From Methylococcales bacterium (GTDB lineage Bacteria > Pseudomonadota > Gammaproteobacteria > Methylococcales > Methylomonadaceae), in NCBI GenBank assembly GCA_028715725.1, contig JAQURG010000005.1:1-64000 (forward strand): a stretch of 64,000 nt of DNA. Reading direction: 5' to 3'. The translations under genes were made by a program, and so were the position numbers. Shown here piece by piece: positions 56,819-64,000 of the stretch. Within the stretch, counting starts at the first letter, position 1; each line of letters begins with the position of its first letter. Under the pieces are notes generated by a model. It was given only the letters and a program-made list of their open reading frames with translations. It did no database searches and was not told the origin of the DNA.

Positions 56819-57688
56819 ATGATCAGAATAACTTACGCAAGTACAGCACTTAAGGAGTGGAGCTCTGATGAGCTGTTACAGCTGTTAAAGCAATGCAGGA
56901 TTAATAATAGCGCTAAAGGTATAACCGGCATTCTTCTTTATTCGAAGGGGACTTTTTTTCAAGTACTGGAGGGCGATGAAGCAACTGTTGAAAACGTCTA
57001 TTACAAGATACAAAACGATAAGCGCCACAAGGATGTGACCCTCATTCAAAAAGAAAAAATAGTCGAACGGGCTTTCCCTTACTGGAGCATGGGGTTTGAA
57101 AAAATAGATGCCAAAGAATTAAGTAAAATGGAGGGTTTTAACGACTTTTTTGAACACGATTTTACGCCATCAGGTTTTGCCTCTCATAAAAACATTATTG
57201 GGCCTTTATTGTCCCACCTTCGCGGTAAACTCGTAAAAGAGGTTGCAGCGGAGTACCATGAAGAATTGCCTACGGAACATGATGATCCGTTTATACGGTT
57301 TTTGCACCTTACTATACGTGCAGGAGTAAAGTTTTTGGCATTGTTAATGGTCGGCGTCATTCTGCTGAGTATTCTGGATGTGGTGTTTACCATTTACGCC
57401 AAAATCAGCGATCCTCCTTATTTGGTGATCACAACTAACGATTTACTGGAAACCTTCGGCGCATTCCTGGCGGTGCTAATCGCCATTGAAATTTTCATCA
57501 ATATTACCTTGTATATCCGAAGTGATGTGATTCCGGTTAAATTGGTTGTTGCGACAGCCTTAATGGCTATTTCCCGAAAAGTCATTGTTTTTGATTACAA
57601 ACATCTGGACCCTCAGTATGTCGGTGCTTCTGCACTGGTTGTTGTGGCGTTGGGCATTACTTATATGCTGATTCAGAAGCAGGATTAG
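56819..57688 (+). CDS. BLUF blue-light receptor fused to a PsiE membrane domain
   Basis: The 289-residue protein has a BLUF domain (1 to about 95) with all key flavin-site residues in register: Tyr6, Asn30 in INNSAKGITG, Gln48 in FFQVLEG, Trp89 and Met91 in YWSMGF. After a linker, residues about 160-287 hold four hydrophobic segments like the phosphate-starvation-inducible PsiE domain (LLETFGAFLAVLIAIEIF, IPVKLVVATALMAISRKVIV). The sequence therefore couples light sensing to a membrane domain of unknown output. The ATG at 56819 begins the BLUF fold; an open frame extends to 56765. Confidence 0.85.
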   Translation: MIRITYASTALKEWSSDELLQLLKQCRINNSAKGITGILLYSKGTFFQVLEGDEATVENVYYKIQNDKRHKDVTLIQKEKIVERAFPYWSMGFEKIDAKELSKMEGFNDFFEHDFTPSGFASHKNIIGPLLSHLRGKLVKEVAAEYHEELPTEHDDPFIRFLHLTIRAGVKFLALLMVGVILLSILDVVFTIYAKISDPPYLVITTNDLLETFGAFLAVLIAIEIFINITLYIRSDVIPVKLVVATALMAISRKVIVFDYKHLDPQYVGASALVVVALGITYMLIQKQD

Positions 57689-57747
57689 ATAACGTTTCAT
57701 ATTCTGCTTTGAGGAGTGTGGCGAAGGGCAGGAAAATAAACAGCAAT

Positions 57748-58590
57748 TTACTGGATTAATTCAATATAGCCATCCTTAAAGCCGGGATAACGAAATTGAT
57801 ATCCCAAGGCTTTTAATCGTTGATTATTGCAACGTTTATTCATCACGCAGGGATTATTGACAGTTTTTACCGCCGGCGGTTGACATTTCATCTGCTCAGC
57901 CAGCCATGAAACGACCTCCCACAATGGTGCGGGATCATCATCGCTGGCTAAATAATATTGCTGCAAAGCCATGCCCGCCAGGCGGCGTTCGAGTAAAAAC
58001 GCCAGCACACCGATGCAATCCTGCTGATGAATGCGATTCGTAAAATAAGGCGGATTCTGCTGTATGGCGGGAGCCTGCTGTGCCATTTTTAACAGATATT
58101 CACGGCCCGTGCCGTAAATCCCGGAAAAGCGCACGACGATATTGCCGGGGTCTAAAGCTGTCAGTTTTTGTTCCGCCTGCCTGATGAGTTGACTGGTCGC
58201 GTTATCCGGTTGCGCAATGGAATCTTCATTCACCCATTCACCTTGCGACTGGCCATAAACACTGGTTGAAGACACAAAAATCCATTGCGGATTGGAACGT
58301 GCCTGCGAAAATTTATTGAGTAAATTATCCAATCCTGACTCATAAATATCGCGATAGCTTTCTTCATTACGCCCGTCGGGCGAAAGAATAAAGTAAAGAA
58401 AATCAAAGTCCACGGGCAAATCTTCAAGGTCTGCAGGTTGCGTGATGTCCGCCTTGAAATAATTGATAAGGCCTGACTCTGTTTCCGGCGGATATCGTTT
58501 TAGTCCGGTTACGTGGTGACCTTTAGCTGTAAGGACATGTGCGAGTTGCGCGCCAATAGCGCCGCAGCCAATAATTAAAATTTTTGCCAT
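57748..58590 (-). CDS. NAD(P)-dependent epimerase, extended SDR (YeeZ-like)
   Basis: The 280-residue protein has the Rossmann motif IIGCGAIGAQLAHVLTAKG and the segments FVSSTSVYGQSQGEWV and VVRFSGIYGTGREYLL of extended SDR enzymes; the Tyr in SVYGQ is at the catalytic position but the Lys is not in the usual YxxxK spacing. It is similar to E. coli YeeZ. It is the downstream member of a minus-strand pair with the DUF523 gene, which ends 5 bases before its start. Confidence 0.8.
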   Translation of the reverse strand: MAKILIIGCGAIGAQLAHVLTAKGHHVTGLKRYPPETESGLINYFKADITQPADLEDLPVDFDFLYFILSPDGRNEESYRDIYESGLDNLLNKFSQARSNPQWIFVSSTSVYGQSQGEWVNEDSIAQPDNATSQLIRQAEQKLTALDPGNIVVRFSGIYGTGREYLLKMAQQAPAIQQNPPYFTNRIHQQDCIGVLAFLLERRLAGMALQQYYLASDDDPAPLWEVVSWLAEQMKCQPPAVKTVNNPCVMNKRCNNQRLKALGYQFRYPGFKDGYIELIQ

Positions 58591-58595
58591 ATTGC

Positions 58596-59531
58596 TTACA
58601 ACTGATTGATCAGTTGCAGTTCCTGTGGATACGGCGACATATAATAAGATTCTTCTATATAGAGGTCAGGGGATTTGCGGAAATGATGCTTAAGCAGGGT
58701 CAAAGGTACGATCAGCGGTATTTCACCGGATCGGTAGCGCTCGATAATTTCGCACAGTTCCGCTTTGTCATCGGCGCTTAACTCTTTTTTCAGGTAACCC
58801 TGGATATGCTGCAACACATTCACATGATTGCTGCGGCTGACTACTGTTTTAAGCGTGTTCATTAGCTGCAAGATATACTGCTCAGTCACTTGCAATAGAT
58901 TATCTTTTGTTAAGCCCGCCAATAATTGTCCCATTTCCCGATAATCGGCATGGCTCATAATGATCAATTTATGACGCGCATGAAAACGCGTGAGGCTTTG
59001 GATCGAAAGTCCTTCCGCATGCATCTGTTTCCAGCGGTAGAGCACATAAACACGCTGGATAAAATTTTCGCGTAATGCGGGATCGCCCAGACGCCCTTCT
59101 TCTTCTACCGGCAACAACGGATTATTGCGCATCATCTCCTGCGCATAAATTCCGAAGCCATCCTTGTTTGGCTGTTGGCCTGTATAAATCTTGACACGCT
59201 CCATGCCGCAACTGGGCGAGTCCTTTTTTAAAATATAACCGCATAATTCAGCATGGCTATCCTTTTGCTGCTGTGCATATTCACGTAAACGGTCTGTTAC
59301 ATCCAGCTCAGGATTTTTAATGCCGACACAACGGTTGTTGTTGTCGATTTTTACCAGATGAAGGGTAGGGCGGGGAACGCCTAAACCAATGGCCATTTCA
59401 GGGCAAAAGGGATGAAATTCAAAATATTCATCGAGCGTGCCGACAATATAAGCATCCCGTTTGTGTCCGCCGTCAAAGCGCACCTGTTCACCGAGCAAAC
59501 AACTGCTAATGCCGATAGGAATTTTTTTCAT
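58596..59531 (-). CDS. DUF523-DUF1722 protein (YbgA-like)
   Basis: The 311-residue protein has an N-terminal DUF523 domain (SCLLGEQVRFDGGHKRD, FCPEMAIGLGVPRPT, KDSPSCGMERV with conserved Cys residues) and a C-terminal DUF1722 domain (about 185-300, LTRFHARHKLIIMSHADYRE). The two domains occur together in bacteria; the function is not settled. The Cys residues could bind metal. Confidence 0.88.
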   Translation of the reverse strand: MKKIPIGISSCLLGEQVRFDGGHKRDAYIVGTLDEYFEFHPFCPEMAIGLGVPRPTLHLVKIDNNNRCVGIKNPELDVTDRLREYAQQQKDSHAELCGYILKKDSPSCGMERVKIYTGQQPNKDGFGIYAQEMMRNNPLLPVEEEGRLGDPALRENFIQRVYVLYRWKQMHAEGLSIQSLTRFHARHKLIIMSHADYREMGQLLAGLTKDNLLQVTEQYILQLMNTLKTVVSRSNHVNVLQHIQGYLKKELSADDKAELCEIIERYRSGEIPLIVPLTLLKHHFRKSPDLYIEESYYMSPYPQELQLINQL

Positions 59532-59813
59532 AATGTCTGTTGAGGTTAATTGGGGATTATTTACAGCGCTGCTTTTATGTTTTTCAGCCAGTCATTTTGT
59601 AACATAGAGTGTATCGGCTTTTAAGCCTTTTTCAATTTTTAATCAAGAATATGTCAGTCGTTTGCCTCGTAGCGGCGTTCCGGTTTGGAGTTATGAGTCC
59701 GGTTCGAGCACAATGGCGGACATTATCGCTTCCATTAAAGCGGTCCGAAGCTAAAACTCAATAACGATAAAGCTGCTTAACTTATCTCCATAGACTTATA
59801 CTTAAGGCCATTC

Positions 59814-61118
59814 ATGCAATCCCCTCAACCTCCAAAAAAACTCCATCAATATCTTTATGTCCAGGTGCTCACCGCCATCACCTTCGGTATTTTGCTGGGC
59901 TATTTTTATCCTGAAACAGCGGCGGCGATGAAGCCGCTGGGTGATGGTTTTATCAAACTGATCAAAATGATTATCGCACCGATCATTTTCTGCACCGTGG
60001 TGACAGGGATTGCGGGTATGCAGGATATGGATAAAGTCGGGCGCGTCGGTGTTAAAGCGCTGCTCTATTTTGAAGTTGTCAGTACGCTGGCATTGCTTAT
60101 CGGCTTGATTGTAGTGCATGTCATTCAACCGGGCGTCGGCATGAATGTCGATGCCGGCACCCTGGACACCAAAAGCCTGACCGCTTATACAGAAGTGGCG
60201 CAAACCCGCGGTACTGTTGATTTTCTGCTTAATATCATTCCTGCCAGTGTCGTTGACGCCTTTGCCAAAGGCGATATATTACAAATTTTGCTGTTTTCAT
60301 TGCTGTTCGGATTTTCCCTCGCTGCGATGAAAGAAACAGGAGTTGAAGTAATCATTTTCATCAATAAAATTTCCCATGTCCTCTTCGGCATAGTCGAAAC
60401 CATCATGAAGCTGGCGCCTATAGGCGCCTTCGGCGCTATGGCATTTACCATCGGCAAGTACGGCATCGCTTCATTAGCGCCCCTTGCGAAACTGATGGGC
60501 AGCTTTTATTTGACCTGCCTGCTGTTCATTTTTATTGTGCTGGGCCTTATTGCCAGGTTTACCGGATTCAGCATCCTTAAATTCATCCTTTATATGAAAG
60601 ATGAACTTTTAATCGTACTCGGCACTTCATCTTCGGAATCGGTACTTCCGCGCATGATGGTCAAACTGGAAAAAATGGGCTGTTCCAAGTCGGTTGTCGG
60701 CCTGGTTATTCCGACCGGCTATTCCTTTAACCTGGATGGCACATCCATTTATCTGGCGATGGCCGCTATCTTTGTCGCCCAGGCAACCAATACTCAGCTG
60801 ACTATGACGCAGGAATTGACTATTGTCGGTGTGTTATTGCTTACCTCAAAGGGTGCTGCGGGAGTGACAGGCAGCGGATTTATTACGCTTGCCGCAACGC
60901 TTTCCGCCATTCCCGGCATTCCCGTTGCAGGGCTTGCGCTTATACTCGGCATCGACAGATTCATGTCCGAAGCGCGCGCTTTGACCAACCTTATCGGCAA
61001 CGGCGTCGCCACTGTAGTGGCCGCCAAGTGGGAAAATGAACTCGATGAGCAAAAACTGCATGCGATGCTTCATCCTTTGCATAATAAAGCTGAGTTAAAA
61101 CACGACGACCAGAATTAA
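59814..61118 (+). CDS. Dicarboxylate/amino acid:cation symporter, DctA type
   Basis: The 434-residue membrane protein has the DAACS features: the serine-rich reentrant loop [14 protein letters not shown], the TM7 motif [15 protein letters not shown]2 [14 protein letters not shown], and [18 protein letters not shown]. It imports C4-dicarboxylates or acidic amino acids with protons or sodium. In a probable methanotroph this would allow uptake of organic acids. It is monocistronic. Confidence 0.9.
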   Translation: MQSPQPPKKLHQYLYVQVLTAITFGILLGYFYPETAAAMKPLGDGFIKLIKMIIAPIIFCTVVTGIAGMQDMDKVGRVGVKALLYFEVVSTLALLIGLIVVHVIQPGVGMNVDAGTLDTKSLTAYTEVAQTRGTVDFLLNIIPASVVDAFAKGDILQILLFSLLFGFSLAAMKETGVEVIIFINKISHVLFGIVETIMKLAPIGAFGAMAFTIGKYGIASLAPLAKLMGSFYLTCLLFIFIVLGLIARFTGFSILKFILYMKDELLIVLGTSSSESVLPRMMVKLEKMGCSKSVVGLVIPTGYSFNLDGTSIYLAMAAIFVAQATNTQLTMTQELTIVGVLLLTSKGAAGVTGSGFITLAATLSAIPGIPVAGLALILGIDRFMSEARALTNLIGNGVATVVAAKWENELDEQKLHAMLHPLHNKAELKHDDQN

Positions 61119-61534
61119 CAGGCCTGATATCAAGAATTGCTATGGCCATAAGGTGGAAAATGCCGGGAATAGGCAGCTTGAAACCGCAAGAGTAGCTGGC
61201 CTGCTGTGAAAGAAATAGCTGAGCAGAACCGGTAATATCGACTAAGCTTTTCTGTTAGCGAGTCATGTTGTTACAAAGCCGCAACTTAAAAAGTGTTTGG
61301 CGATGAAATAAAGCATCAAGCTATGAGTGATATTCAAGTGCTATTCCTGTCTATGGTTTTCTTTATGGATAATGGATTATCGCAGTAATACCGGATAAAA
61401 ATTTCAACAAAGCCGGGAGCTGGCTTCCTGGTAATTTTATGCCATTTCAGTTATCCACAAAACCTGTGGATAACTATGTCATTAAGTCGTTATATTACGC
61501 TCTAACCGCCGGTAAGTTATGGAGTTAAGTTAAA
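61119..61534. other. Intergenic region with DnaA boxes
   Basis: No gene is supported in these 416 bases. Two perfect DnaA boxes lie at 61451-61473 and a one-mismatch box at 61364-61372 (TATGGATAA). A TTATATT at 61490-61496 could serve as -10 for the gene at 61535. Confidence 0.5.
61451..61473. promoter_or_regulatory. Inverted pair of perfect DnaA boxes
   Basis: TTATCCACA (61451-61459) and TGTGGATAA (61465-61473) are both exact matches to the strong DnaA box and face each other across five bases. The site lies 62 bases before the start of a DUF6794 gene. It may bind DnaA and regulate or titrate, or form a hairpin. No DnaA gene or origin-type AT-rich unwinding element is evident next to it. 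Confidence 0.6.
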
Positions 61535-61831
61535 TTGACTAATAATTGGTCAGACATTTTCGAGCAAAATTTTCAGGAACCGGAAACCATTGATATTGCG
61601 GTTAACCGGCTGATGATGATCCTGGAAGGCGAGCACAAAGTCGCTCTTGCAACCATGCAGAAGGAAGAGCTGGTTGAGTTGCAAATCAGCCTTGGCACAG
61701 CTATTCAGAATGCCTTTAGATTGCGCAATCCGGGGAGCAAACTGCTGGCGTCTTGCGGTGTTGCATGTGCTGATGATGCGTCCGGGTTGATCATTAAAAC
61801 ATTATGGACGCGATTAAAGTATGGCGATTGA
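61535..61831 (+). CDS. DUF6794-like small protein
   Basis: The 98-residue acidic protein (WSDIFEQNFQEPETIDIAVN, LMMILEGEHK, LGTAIQNAFRLRNPGSKLLA, DDASGLIIKTLW) resembles the DUF6794 family, of unknown function. The start is TTG at 61535 with a GGAG site 10 bases upstream. It is downstream of the paired DnaA boxes. Confidence 0.6.
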   Translation: MTNNWSDIFEQNFQEPETIDIAVNRLMMILEGEHKVALATMQKEELVELQISLGTAIQNAFRLRNPGSKLLASCGVACADDASGLIIKTLWTRLKYGD

Positions 61832-61881
61832 GAAAGGGAAATTGGATAGCTGGTTTGGTAATTCAGAAGCCCTGACGCCGG

Positions 61882-62772
61882 CTATTCGTTCCTTTCTCTA
61901 ATAAATACGGCAAAGCGCGGTATCCCGGAGTCGGTAAAGCCCTGATACCGGTAAGTCGCCAAACTTCCAACTGGCGGTGGATTTTTTCTTTTTTGCCTGG
62001 TAAAACCACTGCCGATATAAAATTCCTTGCCATTCTCCATGCGGACCTTGATAGCCCCCATCAAACCGGTGTTTTTGCCTTTGCCGGGTTTATAGCCGAT
62101 AACGACAGCTTCAGCATCTTCAAAGGGTTTTAATTTGAGCAAGTCATCACTGCGGCCGCAGTGATAAATTGCGTTTTGCCGATGCAGCATCAAACCCTCG
62201 CCGCCTTGCCCGGCAATGTCGTCCAGCTTGTCCATCAAGGCTTTATTGGAATTCACACGAAACTGCTCAATAACGTCCAGATAGGGCGTCTTTACCAATC
62301 GCCGCATGGCTTTAACACGCTCACTAAAAGCACAGCCTTGAGCAGGCAGATCAAATACCATGAACTTGACGCTTCTCCAGCCGTCATGAGGTATTTGCCG
62401 GCGGACGACTGAAACAACATCTTCATAGCGCCCGCGCCCCATCCATAATTCACCATCCAAAGGCTTATCAGGGAAATTACGAATGAACCATTCGGGTGCT
62501 GCAAAAATTTTACCGCCGCGTGAGATGAGCTGCTTGCCATCCCATAGTGCACGAACGCCATCGAGCTTTTCACTCACCCAGAATTGCGTAACATCCTCAT
62601 GCTGACGATAGACTTTTGCCAACATGACATCAGGCGTTTCAGCCGCTGTTGCCGGCGATGCGCTAACCAGCGTCAATAACAGAGTAATCAGGAAACACCT
62701 GATTAGGGGGATAATAGTGGTTTTTTGAGAGGGTTGATAATCAGGCATGGTTAATCTCTTCAGGACATTCAT
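61882..62772 (-). CDS. Secreted LigE-type ATP-dependent DNA ligase
   Basis: The 296-residue protein has a signal peptide-like N terminus (LIRCFLITLLLTLVSASPAT with AETP after the cut site), the nucleotidyltransferase motif with the catalytic Lys in VSEKLDGVRALW, LDGELWMG, KFMVFDLP, GEGLMLH and KLKPFED, and an OB domain. This is the minimal Lig E group, which lacks other domains and is predicted to act outside the cytoplasm. An ATG at 62748 would give a shorter leader. It may process incoming DNA; that role is only inferred. Confidence 0.85.
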   Translation of the reverse strand: MNVLKRLTMPDYQPSQKTTIIPLIRCFLITLLLTLVSASPATAAETPDVMLAKVYRQHEDVTQFWVSEKLDGVRALWDGKQLISRGGKIFAAPEWFIRNFPDKPLDGELWMGRGRYEDVVSVVRRQIPHDGWRSVKFMVFDLPAQGCAFSERVKAMRRLVKTPYLDVIEQFRVNSNKALMDKLDDIAGQGGEGLMLHRQNAIYHCGRSDDLLKLKPFEDAEAVVIGYKPGKGKNTGLMGAIKVRMENGKEFYIGSGFTRQKRKNPPPVGSLATYRYQGFTDSGIPRFAVFIRERNE

Positions 62773-62860
62773 TCTGGGAGCTGGTCAAGATGTCGGCATA
62801 AACAGCATGCCAGACTTACACGGCGGTTGGCCTTGACAGAAATGGCGCCAGTAAAAACGA

Positions 62861-63415
62861 TCAAACCGGTTCGCCGCCCTGCGCCATAGCGGGTGTGTCA
62901 GGTGCTCCAGCCCAGTCTAGCGGATAAATGCCCCGCGCAACATCGCGGTGAAAAGTCGAGTAGGGCCAATCCCGTACACGTTTCACCAAAGCATGTTTAA
63001 CCGGATTGATGACAATGTAATCAATGTGATGCGAATAATCCCATTCTGTTGTAATGCAATGTTCCCAGTAACGTCGTTGCCAGAAGGTTGATTCGCGATG
63101 CTTGGTTTTGGATGTCGTCATCCAATCCGCCCGATGATAATGTTGGGCGCATTCCAAAGATACCATTCGTTTTATTAAGCTCCAGCGCATCGGATAATTA
63201 GCATCACCCGGCGGCAATGTCCAGACACAATGCAAATGGTCGGGTAATAAAACCCAGGCATCGATGGTAAAGGGATATCGTGATTGCACAGTTTTGACAG
63301 CATCGTGCAATGCCGCACGCACCAGAGGGTCACAAAGAATCGGGCGACGGCGATAGGTAACCACAGTGAAAAAGTAAGTTGCGCCAGGAATGTCGGCGCG
63401 TCGATATCGGGACAT
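62861..63415 (-). CDS. REP-associated tyrosine transposase (RAYT)
   Basis: The 184-residue protein is an IS200/IS605-like single-Tyr transposase (Y1_Tnp): GATYFFTVVTYRRRPIL, the HUH-like pair in LLPDHLHCVWTLP, and the late HHIDYIVINPVKH with Tyr as the probable nucleophile. The open frame continues to 63691, but homology starts at the ATG at 63415. Two REP elements with GTAG ends lie about 90-220 bases upstream of its start, as expected for a RAYT and its cognate repeats. Confidence 0.85.
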   Translation of the reverse strand: MSRYRRADIPGATYFFTVVTYRRRPILCDPLVRAALHDAVKTVQSRYPFTIDAWVLLPDHLHCVWTLPPGDANYPMRWSLIKRMVSLECAQHYHRADWMTTSKTKHRESTFWQRRYWEHCITTEWDYSHHIDYIVINPVKHALVKRVRDWPYSTFHRDVARGIYPLDWAGAPDTPAMAQGGEPV

Positions 63416-63502
63416 AGTGATAAGTATTGGTCGGCGAATACATTCAGTATAGCAACAAGCGATAAATGCAGTGAGGGGAAATCCCGTTTTTTCCAAGGCA
63501 AT

Positions 63503-63530
63503 GTAGGGTGGGCAGGCGGTTTTGCCCACC
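63503..63530 (+). repeat. REP element, GTAG-type, left copy
   Basis: This 28-base element starts GTAGGGTGGGCAGGC and ends TGCCCACC, so GGTGGGCA and TGCCCACC form a hairpin after the GTAG head. It is 88 bases upstream of the RAYT start and inverted relative to the second copy. Confidence 0.75.
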
Positions 63531-63605
63531 AATAATATCCAAAAGACATCAATAAAAAAAACCGCCCAAGCCGGTGAAGGATTGGATAGTTTTTGTTGGG
63601 GTTGT

Positions 63606-63634
63606 GGTGGGCAGAAAAGCGTTGCCCACCCTAC
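63606..63634 (-). repeat. REP element, GTAG-type, right copy
   Basis: On the minus strand this 29-base element reads GTAGGGTGGGCAACGC and ends CTGCCCACC. It shares the GTAGGGTGGGCA head and CCCACC tail with the left copy but differs in the loop. The two face each other across 75 bases, as in BIME-type paired REPs. Confidence 0.75.
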
Positions 63635-63858
63635 CGGGCTGAAACTATTTTGCACACATTCGATAAACGCTGAGGAAACACGGTGACCCAAAACTGCTTT
63701 GATACCGTACAGTAAACACTCCGTGAGGCAGGTTATTTAACCCGCCCCGGACGTTTAAATCCTGGGGAGATGTGCCGTCCCGCTTCAGAAAATTCCATTT
63801 GATTTTTGATTTAAAAAAACCATAATAAAATCATTTTGGTTCCAAACTGGAGTTAACT

Positions 63859-64000
63859 ATGGCTACCTTAACCCTCAAAAATATACCTGACAGCCTTTAT
63901 AATCAATTAAAGGAGGCTGCCCGTTTACACCACAGGAGCATAAACAGTGAAATTCTCTATTGCGTAGAGCGCACGTTGAGCCCACATGAAATTAATATTG
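63859..64000 (+). CDS. FitA/VapB-like antitoxin, 5' part
   Basis: Forty-seven codons are visible before the window ends: MATLTLKNIPDSLYNQLKEA, then ARLHHRSINSEILYCVERTL. This is the ribbon-helix-helix N terminus of FitA/VapB-type antitoxins that bind DNA and neutralise a PIN-domain RNase. A GGAG site lies 6 bases before the ATG. The toxin gene should follow outside the window but is not seen. Confidence 0.7.
   Translation, partial: MATLTLKNIPDSLYNQLKEAARLHHRSINSEILYCVERTLSPHEINI

Noticed and set aside
63416..63691. N-terminal extension of the RAYT frame
   Set aside because: The extension runs through the two REP hairpins, has no homology and precedes the conserved ATG at 63415.

Overview
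The window looks like chromosomal DNA of a gammaproteobacterium with moderate G+C, and most plausibly a member of the methanotroph order Methylococcales. That assignment is an inference from gammaproteobacterial gene orders (ntrYX next to rplM-rpsI, minCDE, ridA-recG, ubiC-phoBR, prfB with lysS) combined with an N-type ATPase operon and BLUF, RAYT and IS relics. No methane or methanol oxidation gene lies in the window. No rRNA, tRNA or CRISPR array was seen.

Region 1 (1-9.7 kb): the end of an NtrY-like kinase and its regulator NtrX, the ribosomal protein operon rplM-rpsI, then a nine-subunit-type N-ATPase operon that here has only eight recognisable genes (atpD, C, Q, B, E, F, A, G). atpR is absent, a 0.5-kb stretch of gene debris separates atpC from atpQ, the c subunit lacks the usual TM1 sodium ligand, and the alpha subunit P-loop has Arg in place of Lys. 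Region 2 (9.8-23 kb): minCDE and a small winged-helix gene, batD, trpD-trpC, an OmpA-family porin, a three-gene NitT/TauT-type ABC transporter, an orphan secreted protein, and icd. Region 3 (23-32.7 kb): ridA, recG, ubiC, phoB-phoR with a possible Pho box, then on the minus strand prfB (with its programmed +1 frameshift) and lysS, separated by an AT-rich two-gene cassette containing a Panacea-like/DUF488 protein.

Region 4 (32.9-48.2 kb): a CMP-kinase/ParB-like fusion with a PPOX-fold protein, radA, a DUF2914 protein, rapA-cvfB, two tandem His-rich glycine-zipper secreted proteins, rimK, an IS fragment, a lipoprotein, and a two-component module made of a GAF-PAS HisKA_2 kinase and a REC-PAS-PAS-GGDEF-EAL protein. 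Region 5 (48.4-57.7 kb): small hypothetical genes, a pair of membrane-associated GTPases, an IS1595-like relic, a multi-hairpin intergenic element, a peroxiredoxin-glutathione reductase pair followed by a bestrophin C-terminal relic, a zinc alcohol dehydrogenase, and a BLUF photoreceptor fused to a PsiE membrane domain. Region 6 (57.7-64 kb): an SDR epimerase, a DUF523-DUF1722 protein, a DctA-type symporter, a DUF6794 gene preceded by two perfect inverted DnaA boxes, a secreted LigE-type DNA ligase, a RAYT transposase with two inverted GTAG-type REP elements, and the start of a FitA/VapB-like antitoxin cut by the window edge.

The best candidates for undescribed biology are the DUF488 cassette inside the prfB-lysS operon, the kinase-ParB fusion, the paired GTPases, the BLUF-PsiE fusion and the divergent N-ATPase. 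All functional proposals for these are inference from domains and context.
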